DNA from: Corynebacterium urinipleomorphum
GTDB taxonomy: Bacteria > Actinomycetota > Actinomycetes > Mycobacteriales > Mycobacteriaceae
DNA: 35,564 nucleotides
Direction: 5' to 3'
NCBI RefSeq assembly: GCF_900155535.1
Contig: NZ_LT706964.1
Coordinates: forward strand, 81,447-117,010
How positions within the stretch are numbered: position 1 is the first letter of the stretch; every line of letters starts with the position of its first letter. The notes below the pieces were generated by a model. That model was not told the DNA's origin. It was given only the letters and a program-made list of their open reading frames with translations, and ran no database searches. Shown here one piece after another: positions 16,309-24,270 of this stretch. A program made the position numbers and the translations under genes.

Positions 16309-17731
16309 GGTCAAGTCCCGTGTAGTGGTGTAGCCGTTCGTGCTTTCGGCTCGGTATGAAGTTCGGGGTTTGGTTAGGCGGTTAGCTGGTGCTGCTCACC
16401 ATGATCGTCTCCTGTGCGGTGCATGAGGTGTTTGGTCTGTTCGAGTGCGGATAGTGACATGTAGCGTTTCTGCTGGATCCAATCGTCGTGTTGCTCTGCA
16501 AGTACCGCACCAACAAGCCGGATGATGGATTCACGATTCGGGAAGATACCCACAACATCGGTGCGCCGGCGGATCTCCCGGTTTAACCGTTCTGTGGGAT
16601 TGTTCGACCACACCTTCGTCCAAACTGGTTTCGGGGCGGCGGTAAACGCCAACACCTCATCGAGTGATTCCTCTAAGTACGTTGCTACCTGGGGGAACTT
16701 CGGTTCCAACAGATCAACGACCTCATGGGCTTGCCCCCAGGTGGATGCCGCGTCAGGTTGCTGGAAGATCGTCTGGAACATCGCTGAGACCATCGGCCAC
16801 TGTGTTTTCGGGACCTGCTCGTAGAGGTTCTTAGCGAAATGGGTGCGGCACCGCTGCCACGACGCATCAGGCAGCACCTCAGCAATGGCGTGCTGGATGC
16901 CTTCGTGAGCGTCACTGGTGATCAGGAAGACACCGCGAAGTCCGCGGGCTTTTAAGTCTTGGAAGAAGCCTTTCCACGATGCGTTGGATTCCGCGGTGGC
17001 GACGTGCATGCCGAGCATTTCGCGGTAGCCGTCGGCGTTGACCCCGGTGGCCAACAGCACGCAGCATTTGACCACCCGGCCGCCTTCACGCACCTTGATC
17101 GTCAGCGCATCGCACGACAGGTAGGCGTACCCACCGGGATCGAGTGGACGGTTTTTGAAATCGGCGACCATCTCGTCGAGTTCTTCCGACATCCGTGAGA
17201 CTTGCGATTTCGACATGTTGGAAATGCCAAGTGTTGCCACCAGATCGTTCATTCTGCGGGTGGAGACCCCTTTGAGATAGCACGTCGCGATCACGGTCGA
17301 TAAGGCCCGTTCGGCCCGTGAGCGTCGCTCGAGCAGCCAGTCTGGGAAGAAAGCGCCGTGGCGTAGCTTCGGCACTGCCACATCGATCGTGCCGACGCGG
17401 GTGTCCAGATCGCGGTGGCGGTACCCGTTGCGGTGGTTGACCCGCTCGGTGGAAGCAACACCGTACTCGGCGCCGCAGACGGTGTCGGCCTGGGCGGAGA
17501 GGATCTGGTTGATAAACCCTTGCAGCATCTGCCGCATTAGATCTGGCGACGCTTGGGCGAGCAGATCGTCCAGATAGGTTGTCGGGTCGATAGAATGCGG
17601 AGCAGCGGTCATCGTCATGTGCCTTTCGGTGAGATGTGGTAGTTGAGTCGAAAGGTTACTGACGGTGGCCGCCCCACTATTTTCAAGGGCCCACCATCAG
17701 CAAGCGTTACACCACACTAAGGGACGCAACC
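16309..17731. mobile_element. IS256-family insertion sequence (1423 bp)
   Basis: Complete element. The imperfect terminal inverted repeats are GGTCAAGTCCCGTGTAGTGG at the left and, read inward, GGTTGCGTCCCTTAGTGTGG at the right, both continuing TGTA. A single transposase gene fills most of it. It is flanked by a perfect 9-bp direct repeat, within the 8-9 bp range of the family, and interrupts the DUF559-type gene. Perfect target repeats and an intact transposase point to a recent insertion. Confidence 0.92.
16374..17618 (-). CDS. IS256-family (Mutator) transposase
   Basis: 414 residues, full length and uninterrupted. The DDE catalytic triad is visible: first Asp in YLSCDALTIKV, second Asp in FLITSDAHEGI, and Glu in NNPTERLNREIRRRTDV. 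The family hallmark QRCRTHFAKNL is also present, and the N-terminal half has the YRHRDLDTRVG segment typical of this family. It catalyses cut-out/copy-in transposition of its own element by acting on the terminal repeats. No frameshift is needed, unlike the IS3 element next door. Similar elements (for example IS1249) are known from Corynebacterium; the exact IS name cannot be given without a database. Confidence 0.95.
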   Translation of the reverse strand: MTMTAAPHSIDPTTYLDDLLAQASPDLMRQMLQGFINQILSAQADTVCGAEYGVASTERVNHRNGYRHRDLDTRVGTIDVAVPKLRHGAFFPDWLLERRSRAERALSTVIATCYLKGVSTRRMNDLVATLGISNMSKSQVSRMSEELDEMVADFKNRPLDPGGYAYLSCDALTIKVREGGRVVKCCVLLATGVNADGYREMLGMHVATAESNASWKGFFQDLKARGLRGVFLITSDAHEGIQHAIAEVLPDASWQRCRTHFAKNLYEQVPKTQWPMVSAMFQTIFQQPDAASTWGQAHEVVDLLEPKFPQVATYLEESLDEVLAFTAAPKPVWTKVWSNNPTERLNREIRRRTDVVGIFPNRESIIRLVGAVLAEQHDDWIQQKRYMSLSALEQTKHLMHRTGDDHGEQHQLTA

Positions 17732-17740
17732 TCGTGGGTG
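17732..17740. repeat. Target-site duplication, right copy
   Basis: TCGTGGGTG, identical to 16300-16308, directly after the right inverted repeat of the IS256-family element. Confidence 0.88.
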
Positions 17741-17775
17741 TGGAGGCCGCCGGATATGAGAGCGGTGACATCCAT
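17732..17775 (-). pseudogene. 5' fragment of the DUF559-type gene
   Basis: Starting at the ATG at 17775 the frame reads MDVTALISGGLHTH and, when the IS256 element and one target copy are removed, continues in frame with DRGAPVSKTIKTDS on the other side. No clear Shine-Dalgarno is seen. The gene's promoter would lie in the 75 bp between here and the IS3-family element at 17850, so that second insertion may also have cut upstream control sequence. Confidence 0.75.
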
Positions 17776-17874
17776 GTTGTCGTGAAGGCGGGCGGGTCTA
17801 GGTTTTTGGTAATTCATGCCCTCTTAGACCGCTCAGAGGGGTGGTTCGGTGAAGCGTCCTGGTTTTTGTTCCGC

Positions 17875-18789
17875 TTATTTAACGCCCAACGTTTGAGCGT
17901 CTGATCGTTGATAGTAGGCGTCCTCCATCTCCTGTGGAGTGATATATCCCAGGGATTGATGAAGTCGCTGGTTGTTCCACCAGTGCACCCAGCGAAGGGT
18001 GGCGATCTCGACTTCACCGACCGATGCCCACGGCCGGTGGGGATAAATCAGCTCTGTTTTGTAGAGCCCGTTGACCGTTTCAGCCAACGCGTTGTCATAG
18101 GAGTCGCCGACGGTGCCGACAGACGGATCGATACCGGCCTGGGCGAGCGCTTCACCATAACGGATCGAGACATACTGCGAGCCGCGGTCACTGTGGTGGA
18201 CAAGCCCTTCTGAGCGAAGATCACCAGCGTGATACAAAGCGTGCTCAAAGGCCTCCAACGGCAGTTCATCGGTACGCATGCTCGCCCGAGTCGCCACACC
18301 GACGATCTTCCTGGAGTACACATCGGTGATAAACGCGGTGTAGGCAAAACCAGACAAGGTGCGCACATAGGTGATGTCAGCGACCCACAACCGGTGCGGC
18401 GCGGGTGCAGTGAAGTCACGGTTGACCAGGTCAGGGCGGCAATCCGGCACGTTGGCCCGAAGCGTTGTCATCGGTGTGCGGCCACGCCTGCGGCCTTGAA
18501 TACCAGCTTGCTTCATCAAACGCGCGGTCTGATCACGACCGATGTTCCAGCCGGCGCGCTGCATAGCCTTCCACATCTTGCGGACCCCGTAGACGCTGAA
18601 GTTGTCCTCGTAGACCCTCACCAATTCAGGAATAAGCAGCGCATCTGACAAACTCCTCGCCGACGGCGCTCGTGCTTTCGCTGCTCGGTAACCGCGAGAG
18701 GTGATGAACCCACATTCTGTCTCTTTCAAGGTGCGACAGATAGCCTCGACCCCGAAGCGATCGCGATACGCATCGATGTATTCGATCAT
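17875..18789 (-). CDS. IS3-family transposase OrfB (DDE integrase domain)
   Basis: 304 residues. An N-terminal HTH_21-like region (RDRFGVEAICRTLKE to YGVRKMWKAMQRAG) is followed by the rve integrase core with its DDE triad: Asp in RLWVADITYVRT, Asp in VHHSDRGSQYVS and Glu in SYDNALAETVNGLYKTELI. The C-terminus WWNNQRLHQSLGYITPQEME is the classic IS3 ending. It is normally made as an OrfAB fusion by -1 frameshifting; a suitable slippery site is present in orfA. It starts ATGA, overlapping the orfA stop by 4 nt. It appears intact. Confidence 0.95.
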   Translation of the reverse strand: MIEYIDAYRDRFGVEAICRTLKETECGFITSRGYRAAKARAPSARSLSDALLIPELVRVYEDNFSVYGVRKMWKAMQRAGWNIGRDQTARLMKQAGIQGRRRGRTPMTTLRANVPDCRPDLVNRDFTAPAPHRLWVADITYVRTLSGFAYTAFITDVYSRKIVGVATRASMRTDELPLEAFEHALYHAGDLRSEGLVHHSDRGSQYVSIRYGEALAQAGIDPSVGTVGDSYDNALAETVNGLYKTELIYPHRPWASVGEVEIATLRWVHWWNNQRLHQSLGYITPQEMEDAYYQRSDAQTLGVK

Positions 18790-19103
18790 CTTCTGGTGGG
18801 ACGGTCGAGTTCCGCCGCGAAAAAAGCTGACGCGGTTTTCAAGATCTCGTTAGCCCTGCGTAGCTCCTTAATCTCTTTCCGGAGCCGCTTCAGCTCGTCA
18901 GCCGCTGACTCGCCGGCGCCAATCTCAACATCGGACGAGGCCATATTCGGCTTCAACCAATCGTTGAGCGTGTGCGCTGGAATGCCGAGCTTTTCACCGA
19001 TCTCTACGGCTGCACCCCATTTCGAACACCCTTCGAGCTCAACGAGATCCTCAGCCAAACGCACTGCCTTGGCCTTGAACTCGTCACTGTACTTCCTTGG
19101 CAT
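18786..19103 (-). CDS. IS3-family OrfA (helix-turn-helix protein)
   Basis: 105 residues. An N-terminal helix-turn-helix (MPRKYSDEFKAKAVRLAED through GIPAHTLNDWLK) that binds the terminal repeats is followed by a leucine-zipper-like coiled coil (ELKRLRKEIKELRRANEILK) and the conserved ending KTASAFFAAELDR. The T_TTT_TTC heptamer at 18825-18819 sits exactly at the ASAFF codons; a -1 shift there continues FFRGGTRPSHQK into the orfB frame. AAGGATT before the ATG may serve as a ribosome site. Confidence 0.92.
   Translation of the reverse strand: MPRKYSDEFKAKAVRLAEDLVELEGCSKWGAAVEIGEKLGIPAHTLNDWLKPNMASSDVEIGAGESAADELKRLRKEIKELRRANEILKTASAFFAAELDRPTRR
18819..18825 (-). other. Predicted -1 ribosomal frameshift site T_TTT_TTC
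   Basis: The heptamer is in the correct X_XXY_YYZ phase relative to orfA and joins orfA to orfB 12 codons before the orfB ATG. This is the known expression mode of IS3-family transposases, here with a U-rich instead of the more common A-rich slippery sequence. Confidence 0.7.
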
Positions 19104-19170
19104 GATTCCAATCCTTCTCTAGAAATGATCGGAACTAAACCCAGGACACTTCAGGGCCCCGGGACACACG

Positions 19171-19223
19171 AAAGAAAACCGGGGCTGGGCACGGGAGAGC
19201 GCCGAGACACGGGAGGGCCCCGG
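19171..19223 (-). terminator. Probable terminator of alaT
   Basis: On the minus strand CCGGGGC (19223-19217) can pair with GCCCCGG (19185-19179), followed by TTTTCTTTC. The loop is long (31 nt) and holds a CACGGGAG direct repeat. The whole 19154-19264 gap is very GC-rich with no other feature seen. Confidence 0.45.
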
Positions 19224-19264
19224 ACCCCGGCCCCGAGGAACCCAAACCCCGTGACCCCAAAAAA

Positions 19265-20569
19265 CTAGTGCTGGTGGTAGTCGCTTAGGAAGTTGCCCAG
19301 GCGCTCGATCGCGTTCTCCAGCTGTGACGCCCACGGGAGCGTGACCACGCGGAAGTGGTCCGGCTTGGGGTAGTTGAAGCCGGAGCCGCCGACCATGAGG
19401 ATCTTCTCGCTCTTGAGCAGGTCGAGCATGAAGCGCTCGTCGTCGTGAATCTCGTACATATCCAGGTCGACCTTTGGGAACGCGTACATCGCGCCCTTCG
19501 GTTCCACCACGGACACACCGGGGATCTCGCGGAGCTTCTTCACGGCGATGTCGCGCTGCTTCTTCAAGCGGCCGCCCTCACCAGTGAGGGCGTAGATGGA
19601 CTGGCGTCCGCCGAGAGCGACCTGGATCGCGTGCTGGCCCGGGACATTCGAGCAGAGGCGGGTGCCGGCGAGCAAGTCGAGGCCCTCGATGAAGCCGGTG
19701 GCGCGGCGGCGCGGTCCGGTGATGACCATCCAACCAGCGCGGTAGCCGCAGACGCGGTACGCCTTGGACAGGCCGTTGAAGGTGCAGGTGACTAGGTCGG
19801 GGGCGATGGCGGCCATGGAGTGGTGCACGGCGCCGTCGTAAAGCACGCGGTCGTAGATCTCATCGGCGAGCACCATGAGCTCGTGCTCGCGCGCGATGTT
19901 GGCCAGGCCCTCGAGGACCTCCTTGGAGTACACGGCGCCCGTCGGGTTGTTCGGGTTGATCACCACGATCGCCTTCGTGCGGTCCGTGATCTTCGACCGG
20001 ATGTCCTCGAGCGACGGGTTCCAGTCATCCTCCTCGTCGCACACGTAGTGCACGGCCTTACCGCCAGCGAGGGTGGTCGCAGCCGTCCAGAGCGGGTAGT
20101 CGGGGGAGGGGATGAGGACCTCGTCGCCGTCGTTAAGCAGTGCCTGCGTGGTCATGGAGATGAGCTCAGACACGCCGTTGCCCAAGTAGACGTCGTCGAT
20201 GTCGAAATCGGGGAAGCCGTCGATCTCCTCGTAACGCGTGACCACCGCGCGACGTGCGGGAATGATGCCTTTCGACGTCGTGTACCCCTGCGACGTGGGC
20301 AGAGCCGCAATCATGTCGCGCATGATCACATCGGGTGCGTCGAAACCGAAGACCGCCGGGTTGCCCGTGTTGAGTTTGAGAATGGAGTGGCCGTCGCGCT
20401 CCATTTCCTCCGCTGTCGCCGCGACAGGCCCGCGCAGGTCGTACGCGACGCCCTTCAGCTTGTCCGCCTGGTCGAAGTGGCGGTGGCGCTTCAACGGCGC
20501 GCGCTTCGGCTTCTCCGTCTGCTGCTCCGCCTTGGTGTCGGTGTTCTTCTCTTTCGACGTTTTGCTCAT
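19265..20569 (-). CDS. alaT: Alanine/valine-type aminotransferase AlaT
   Basis: 434 residues, a fold-type I PLP aminotransferase. Motifs: LKLNTGNPAVFGFDAP, YTTSKGIIPARRAV, NGVSELI, the substrate/PLP segment INPNNPTGAVYS, and the PLP-binding Lys269 in NGLSKAYRVCGYRAGW; the late Arg is in HFRVVTLPW. The sequence is of the AlaT (AlaA-like) group, which in C. glutamicum converts pyruvate and glutamate to alanine and also uses valine or 2-aminobutyrate. A 45-residue Lys/Glu/Thr-rich N-terminal extension precedes RHFDQADKLKGVAYDLRG, where most relatives begin; the true start could be downstream of the ATG given. Twenty-seven bp downstream of the DUF1707 gene in the same direction, so probably an operon. 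Confidence 0.88.
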   Translation of the reverse strand: MSKTSKEKNTDTKAEQQTEKPKRAPLKRHRHFDQADKLKGVAYDLRGPVAATAEEMERDGHSILKLNTGNPAVFGFDAPDVIMRDMIAALPTSQGYTTSKGIIPARRAVVTRYEEIDGFPDFDIDDVYLGNGVSELISMTTQALLNDGDEVLIPSPDYPLWTAATTLAGGKAVHYVCDEEDDWNPSLEDIRSKITDRTKAIVVINPNNPTGAVYSKEVLEGLANIAREHELMVLADEIYDRVLYDGAVHHSMAAIAPDLVTCTFNGLSKAYRVCGYRAGWMVITGPRRRATGFIEGLDLLAGTRLCSNVPGQHAIQVALGGRQSIYALTGEGGRLKKQRDIAVKKLREIPGVSVVEPKGAMYAFPKVDLDMYEIHDDERFMLDLLKSEKILMVGGSGFNYPKPDHFRVVTLPWASQLENAIERLGNFLSDYHQH

Positions 20570-20596
20570 GCGCCAATTCTTCCAAAAACCGCGCGA

Positions 20597-21247
20597 CTAT
20601 TTGGTGAATCGGTCCAACGTGCGCTGCGCGAAGTCCATGGCGTCGCCCGTCAGCTGGTCGCGTTGCACGCCGCGCTCAGCTTTTCTGCGTTCCTCTTCCA
20701 TTCGCCGCGCCGTTTGCAGCTCCTTGAGTTGCTGGCGTTCCAGCTGGCGTGGGCTCGGCGCGTACCAGCTGTCCGGGCCCGCTTTCATGATGTACAGGAC
20801 TGTGAACAGCACCGGGATGATGAGAAGCAACAGCGCCCATGCCGCGGCCCCCGTGGTGGTGCTCAAGCCCACTGCGGCGGCAAAGGACGCCAGCGAGCCC
20901 AGCGAGAAAATACCAAAGCGCGTGTTCTTCCCGTTCGCGCGGGCACGTTCGATCTCGCTGCGGGTGAACGTCTGCTCGAGCTCTCCCGGGTGCTGCGGCT
21001 GGTGGTCCGGCAGATCGTAAAAAAGCGGCACGAGGTCCCGGTGCGTCGTCGCTTCGCCCACCTCCTCGCAGCGGCGGTTGAACTCGTCGCTGTCCAGCCG
21101 GCCCTCGCCGAGCGCGTAGCTTAGGCGCGCCACGGCTTCGGAGCGGTCCAAGTCCGACAGGCGGACGAGATCGCTGCTCGGGCGGTGGGGCTGATGCGGC
21201 TGCGAGGGCTGCTGAGGCTGGGGGCTGGGCGGAATCACGTTTTCCAT
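20597..21247 (-). CDS. DUF1707 two-helix membrane protein
   Basis: 216 residues. After a Pro/Gln/His-rich leader comes a DUF1707 domain (about residues 28-80: RLSDLDRSEAVARL then GRLDSDEFNRRCEE), a short soluble segment, two adjacent membrane helices (about 112-152) and a charged C-terminal coiled coil (RQLERQQLKELQTARRMEEE). DUF1707 is a small actinobacterial domain of unknown function found at the N-terminus of membrane proteins and envelope-stress regulators. Divergent from the 21311 membrane protein and leading into alaT. No Shine-Dalgarno obvious. Confidence 0.8.
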   Translation of the reverse strand: MENVIPPSPQPQQPSQPHQPHRPSSDLVRLSDLDRSEAVARLSYALGEGRLDSDEFNRRCEEVGEATTHRDLVPLFYDLPDHQPQHPGELEQTFTRSEIERARANGKNTRFGIFSLGSLASFAAAVGLSTTTGAAAWALLLLIIPVLFTVLYIMKAGPDSWYAPSPRQLERQQLKELQTARRMEEERRKAERGVQRDQLTGDAMDFAQRTLDRFTK

Positions 21248-21275
21248 ACTAAACCGTCGCGCCAGTGTCTCTGCC

Positions 21276-21310
21276 TAGACAAACTTTTCGGCGCTAATAC
21301 ACTGTGATCT
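21276..21310 (+). promoter_or_regulatory. Promoter of a probably leaderless transcript
   Basis: TAGACA (21276-21281), 16 bp, TACACT (21298-21303), with the start codon at 21311, about 7 bp after the -10. No ribosome site is possible, so the mRNA is predicted to begin at or next to the ATG. Confidence 0.5.
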
Positions 21311-22312
21311 ATGACAACTCCGAATAATCCCAATGATTTCCCCAGTTACGGTGACTATCCGTCCTATGGCGATGGCCAGAACCCGGGTCAGGATTCTCTC
21401 AATGAATACTCTCAGGATCCGACCCAGGGCTTTGGCCAGGGCCAGTACCCGGCGACATCCGGCTACGTGAATCCCGAGACCCAGTCCGAATCCGGACGTC
21501 CCCTGCACATCCCTGCACAGCCGCTCCCGGTTGCGGAGCCCATTCCGTTCGGCTTCAAGCGCCTATTCACCAGCCAGTGGCACGTCTACATCGGTCTGAT
21601 GTTCCTGCCCATGCTCATCGGCATGATCGGTGGTGCGATTTTCATCCTCCCGCAGATCATCAATGACGCGAATAGGGGTGTGGAGGAACTCAGTACGTCC
21701 ACAAGCGCCACCATGACCATTTGGCAGGTGCTGGTGTCAATCCTGTCGCTCGTCTTCAGCCTCGTCGTCTACAAGGTCGCGCTGAAAGACACCCGCGGGG
21801 TGAAGCCGACGTGGAACAACGCCTTCAAGGACGTGCCATGGGGACAGGGCATCCTCGCCTACATCCTCACCGCGCTCGCATTCGGTGTTGCCTTCGTTGC
21901 GCTGATGTTCGTCAGCGGCCTCATTGGGTCCCAGGTTCCGGCGCTCGGTGTGGTGCTCATTGTGCTGACCATCATCGGGTTCATTTTCCTCTACCCGTTC
22001 ATGGTGATGATCCCGCTCTACGCCGTCGATGGGAAGACCACCGCTGCTGGTGCTTTCGCCGCAGGGTGGAACGACGTCAAGGCCAATTACTGGCGCGTGT
22101 TCGGTGCGTTGCTCTTGGTGGGTCTGGTGACTGCCGGTATCACCATTTTCACGCTCGGTTTGGGCGCTCTCATCGCTGCGCCTGCCCAGGTGCTGGCGAG
22201 CGTATTCGTGTACCGCTGGATCAGCGACCACGGCGAGACCGCCGAGGCCGCGCTGCAGTCGCAGCCGTACCAGCACCCGGAGCAGCCGGGTGGGTACATG
22301 AGCATGTACTAA
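21311..22312 (+). CDS. Polytopic membrane protein of unknown function
   Basis: 333 residues. The first 85 are Pro/Gly/Tyr/Gln-rich with PSYGDYPSYGD repeats and are probably cytoplasmic and disordered. About six membrane helices follow, the first at GLMFLPMLIGMIGGAIFIL, with a hydrophilic loop ALKDTRGVKPTWNNAF and another with FAAGWNDVKANYW between them; a short polar tail ends the protein. This arrangement resembles the DUF975/glycerophosphoryl-diester-like membrane proteins of corynebacteria, but I do not assign a family. The promoter suggests leaderless translation. Its stop codon overlaps that of the convergent ABC exporter gene by 3 bp, so there is no room for a terminator between them. 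Confidence 0.75.
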   Translation: MTTPNNPNDFPSYGDYPSYGDGQNPGQDSLNEYSQDPTQGFGQGQYPATSGYVNPETQSESGRPLHIPAQPLPVAEPIPFGFKRLFTSQWHVYIGLMFLPMLIGMIGGAIFILPQIINDANRGVEELSTSTSATMTIWQVLVSILSLVFSLVVYKVALKDTRGVKPTWNNAFKDVPWGQGILAYILTALAFGVAFVALMFVSGLIGSQVPALGVVLIVLTIIGFIFLYPFMVMIPLYAVDGKTTAAGAFAAGWNDVKANYWRVFGALLLVGLVTAGITIFTLGLGALIAAPAQVLASVFVYRWISDHGETAEAALQSQPYQHPEQPGGYMSMY

Positions 22313-24270
22313 GCCTCTTCGCTGAACTGGGACTGGTTCAGCTCGAAGTAGGTTCCTCGCCGGGCAAGGAGCTCCTCGTGAGTTCCCTGCTCGGCGATTT
22401 TTCCGTTCTGCATCACAATGATCAGGTCGGCGTCGCGGATCGTGGACAAGCGGTGCGCGATGACGAAACTGGTGCGGTTGCTGCGCAACGCGTTCATCGC
22501 TTCCTGCACGAGGACCTCGGTGCGGGTGTCCACGGAGCTGGTCGCCTCGTCCAGGATGAGCAGGCCGGGCTGGGAGAGGAAGGCGCGGGCGATGGTGATC
22601 AGTTGGCGCTCGCCGGCGGAGATAGAGCCGCCGTCCTGGTCGATCTCCGTGTCGTACCCGTCGGGGAGGGTGCGCACGAAGCGGTCCACGTACGTCGCCC
22701 GCGCCGCGGCGATGACTTCCTCGTCGGTCGCGTCGAGGCGGCCGTAACGGATGTTCTCCATGATCGTGCCCTTGAACAGCACAGCATCCTGCAGAACCAT
22801 GCCGATGCGGGAACGCAGCTCGGCGCGGGTGAGATCGCGGATGTCGGTGCCGTCGAGGCGGATGGCGCCGGCGTCTATCTCGTAGAAGCGCATGATCAGG
22901 TTGACCAGTGTGGTCTTTCCTGCACCGGTCGGCCCGACGATCGCGGCGGTCTGGCCGGGCTCGACGCGCAAGCTCAGATCCTGGATCAGGGGGGTGTCGG
23001 GGGAGTAGGAGAAATCGACGTGGTCGAATTCCACGAGGCCCTGCGTTACTCCGCCCTCACCCGCGGCATCTGTTGCGGTGGTCTTCTCCGGCTCTTCCTC
23101 CTCCGCGTCCAGCAGCTCGAAGACGCGCTCAGCGGAGGCGACGCCGGATTGCAGCATCTGCATCATTCCGGCGACCTCGCCCAGCGGCTGGTTGAGCTGG
23201 CGGGAGTACTGGATGAAAGCCGTGGCGTCACCAAGCGTGAGCTTGCCCGACGCGACCTTCAGGCCGCCGAGCACCGCGATGGCAACGTACGACAGCGAGC
23301 CGATGAACTGCATGATCGGGTGCATCGAGTTGGCCAGGAACTGCGCTTTCTGCGCGGCGGTGGCAAGATCCTCGTTGCGCTCGTCGAATTCGGCGCGGAT
23401 CTGCTCGGAGCGCCCGAAGATGGTGGCCACATCGTGGCCGGTGAACGCTTCTTCCACGTGGCCGTTCAAGTCGCCGGTGGCTTTCCACTGGGTGACAAAC
23501 TGCTTCTGCGAGCGGGTTCCCACCACACCCATCACGGCACCCGTCAGCGGAATGGCCAATAGTGCGACGAAGGCGAGCTGCCAGGAGATGGAGAACATCA
23601 TGATGATGATTCCCACGAGTGTCAGCAGCGCGTTGAACAGCGACGACAAGGATTGCTGGAGGGCCTGCTGGACATTGTCCACGTCGTTGGTGGTGCGGCT
23701 CATCACGTCGCCGCGTTGCCGCGAGTCGAAATACGACAGCGGCAGATGGTTGATCTTCGCTTGCACGCGCTCACGTAGGTCGAACACCGCGCGCATGGTC
23801 AGCTTGTTCAAGATCGCGCCCTGCGCCCACATGAGCAGCGAGGCGACAACGTACAACGCCAGGACCATGAGGATCAGGCTGCGGAGGCGGTCGAAGTCGA
23901 TGCCGTGCCCCGGGTTCAGGTCCATTGCTTCGGCCATGTCGGCGAAGCGGTCTTGTCCCGCGGCGCGCAAACCATCGACAGCCTGCTGCGCGGTCGTTCC
24001 CTCGGGCAGTTGCCGCGAGATCGCGCCTGAGAAGATCACGTCCATCGCCCGGCCCATCACGCGCGGCGCCCACACGGCGAGGAGAACTGACCCCGCGTTC
24101 ATGAGGAAGACGAATATCAGCGCGATCTTGTACGGCGTGAGAAGTCCGAGGAGCCGTTTCGCGGACGGCCAGAATTGCTTGGCTTTGCGCGGGGCTTTGT
24201 TGGAGTAGTCGTCCCCGGCCATTTTGGCCTCGTATTCGGCCAATTGCTCGTCGTTAAGCTGCTCGCTCAT
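22309..24270 (-). CDS. Heterodimeric ABC exporter subunit with catalytic Walker B (permease-ATPase)
   Basis: 653 residues: cytoplasmic leader, six-helix type 1 exporter membrane domain (about 35-370, with an extra 50-residue extracellular loop after the first two helices), and a C-terminal ATPase. Walker A is GPTGAGKT, Q-loop LQDAV, Walker B LLILDEATSSVD with the catalytic Glu, and H-loop IAHRLS. The signature is altered to SISAGERQL instead of LSGGQ. It overlaps the upstream exporter gene by 4 nt (ATGA), so the two make one heterodimer of the TM287/288, BmrCD or LmrCD kind. These export drugs, lipids or peptides; the substrate here is unknown. Confidence 0.9.
   Translation of the reverse strand: MSEQLNDEQLAEYEAKMAGDDYSNKAPRKAKQFWPSAKRLLGLLTPYKIALIFVFLMNAGSVLLAVWAPRVMGRAMDVIFSGAISRQLPEGTTAQQAVDGLRAAGQDRFADMAEAMDLNPGHGIDFDRLRSLILMVLALYVVASLLMWAQGAILNKLTMRAVFDLRERVQAKINHLPLSYFDSRQRGDVMSRTTNDVDNVQQALQQSLSSLFNALLTLVGIIIMMFSISWQLAFVALLAIPLTGAVMGVVGTRSQKQFVTQWKATGDLNGHVEEAFTGHDVATIFGRSEQIRAEFDERNEDLATAAQKAQFLANSMHPIMQFIGSLSYVAIAVLGGLKVASGKLTLGDATAFIQYSRQLNQPLGEVAGMMQMLQSGVASAERVFELLDAEEEEPEKTTATDAAGEGGVTQGLVEFDHVDFSYSPDTPLIQDLSLRVEPGQTAAIVGPTGAGKTTLVNLIMRFYEIDAGAIRLDGTDIRDLTRAELRSRIGMVLQDAVLFKGTIMENIRYGRLDATDEEVIAAARATYVDRFVRTLPDGYDTEIDQDGGSISAGERQLITIARAFLSQPGLLILDEATSSVDTRTEVLVQEAMNALRSNRTSFVIAHRLSTIRDADLIIVMQNGKIAEQGTHEELLARRGTYFELNQSQFSEEA

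Larger units (their letters stand above)
17850..19153. mobile_element. IS3-family insertion sequence (1304 bp)
   Basis: Ends begin TGAAG and finish CTTCA. Left end TGAAGCGTCCTGGTTTTTG and right end (read inward) TGAAGTGTCCTGGGTTTAG form matching inverted repeats that continue into GTTCCG. It contains the usual overlapping orfA and orfB on the minus strand. The flanking 3 bp (CGG and GGG) do not give a clean target duplication, so this may be an older insertion or have rearranged flanks. Confidence 0.88.

Noticed and set aside
21721..23562. 613-codon plus-strand frame running through the membrane protein and the ABC exporter
   Set aside because: It crosses two real convergent genes in a non-coding frame and shows no motif.
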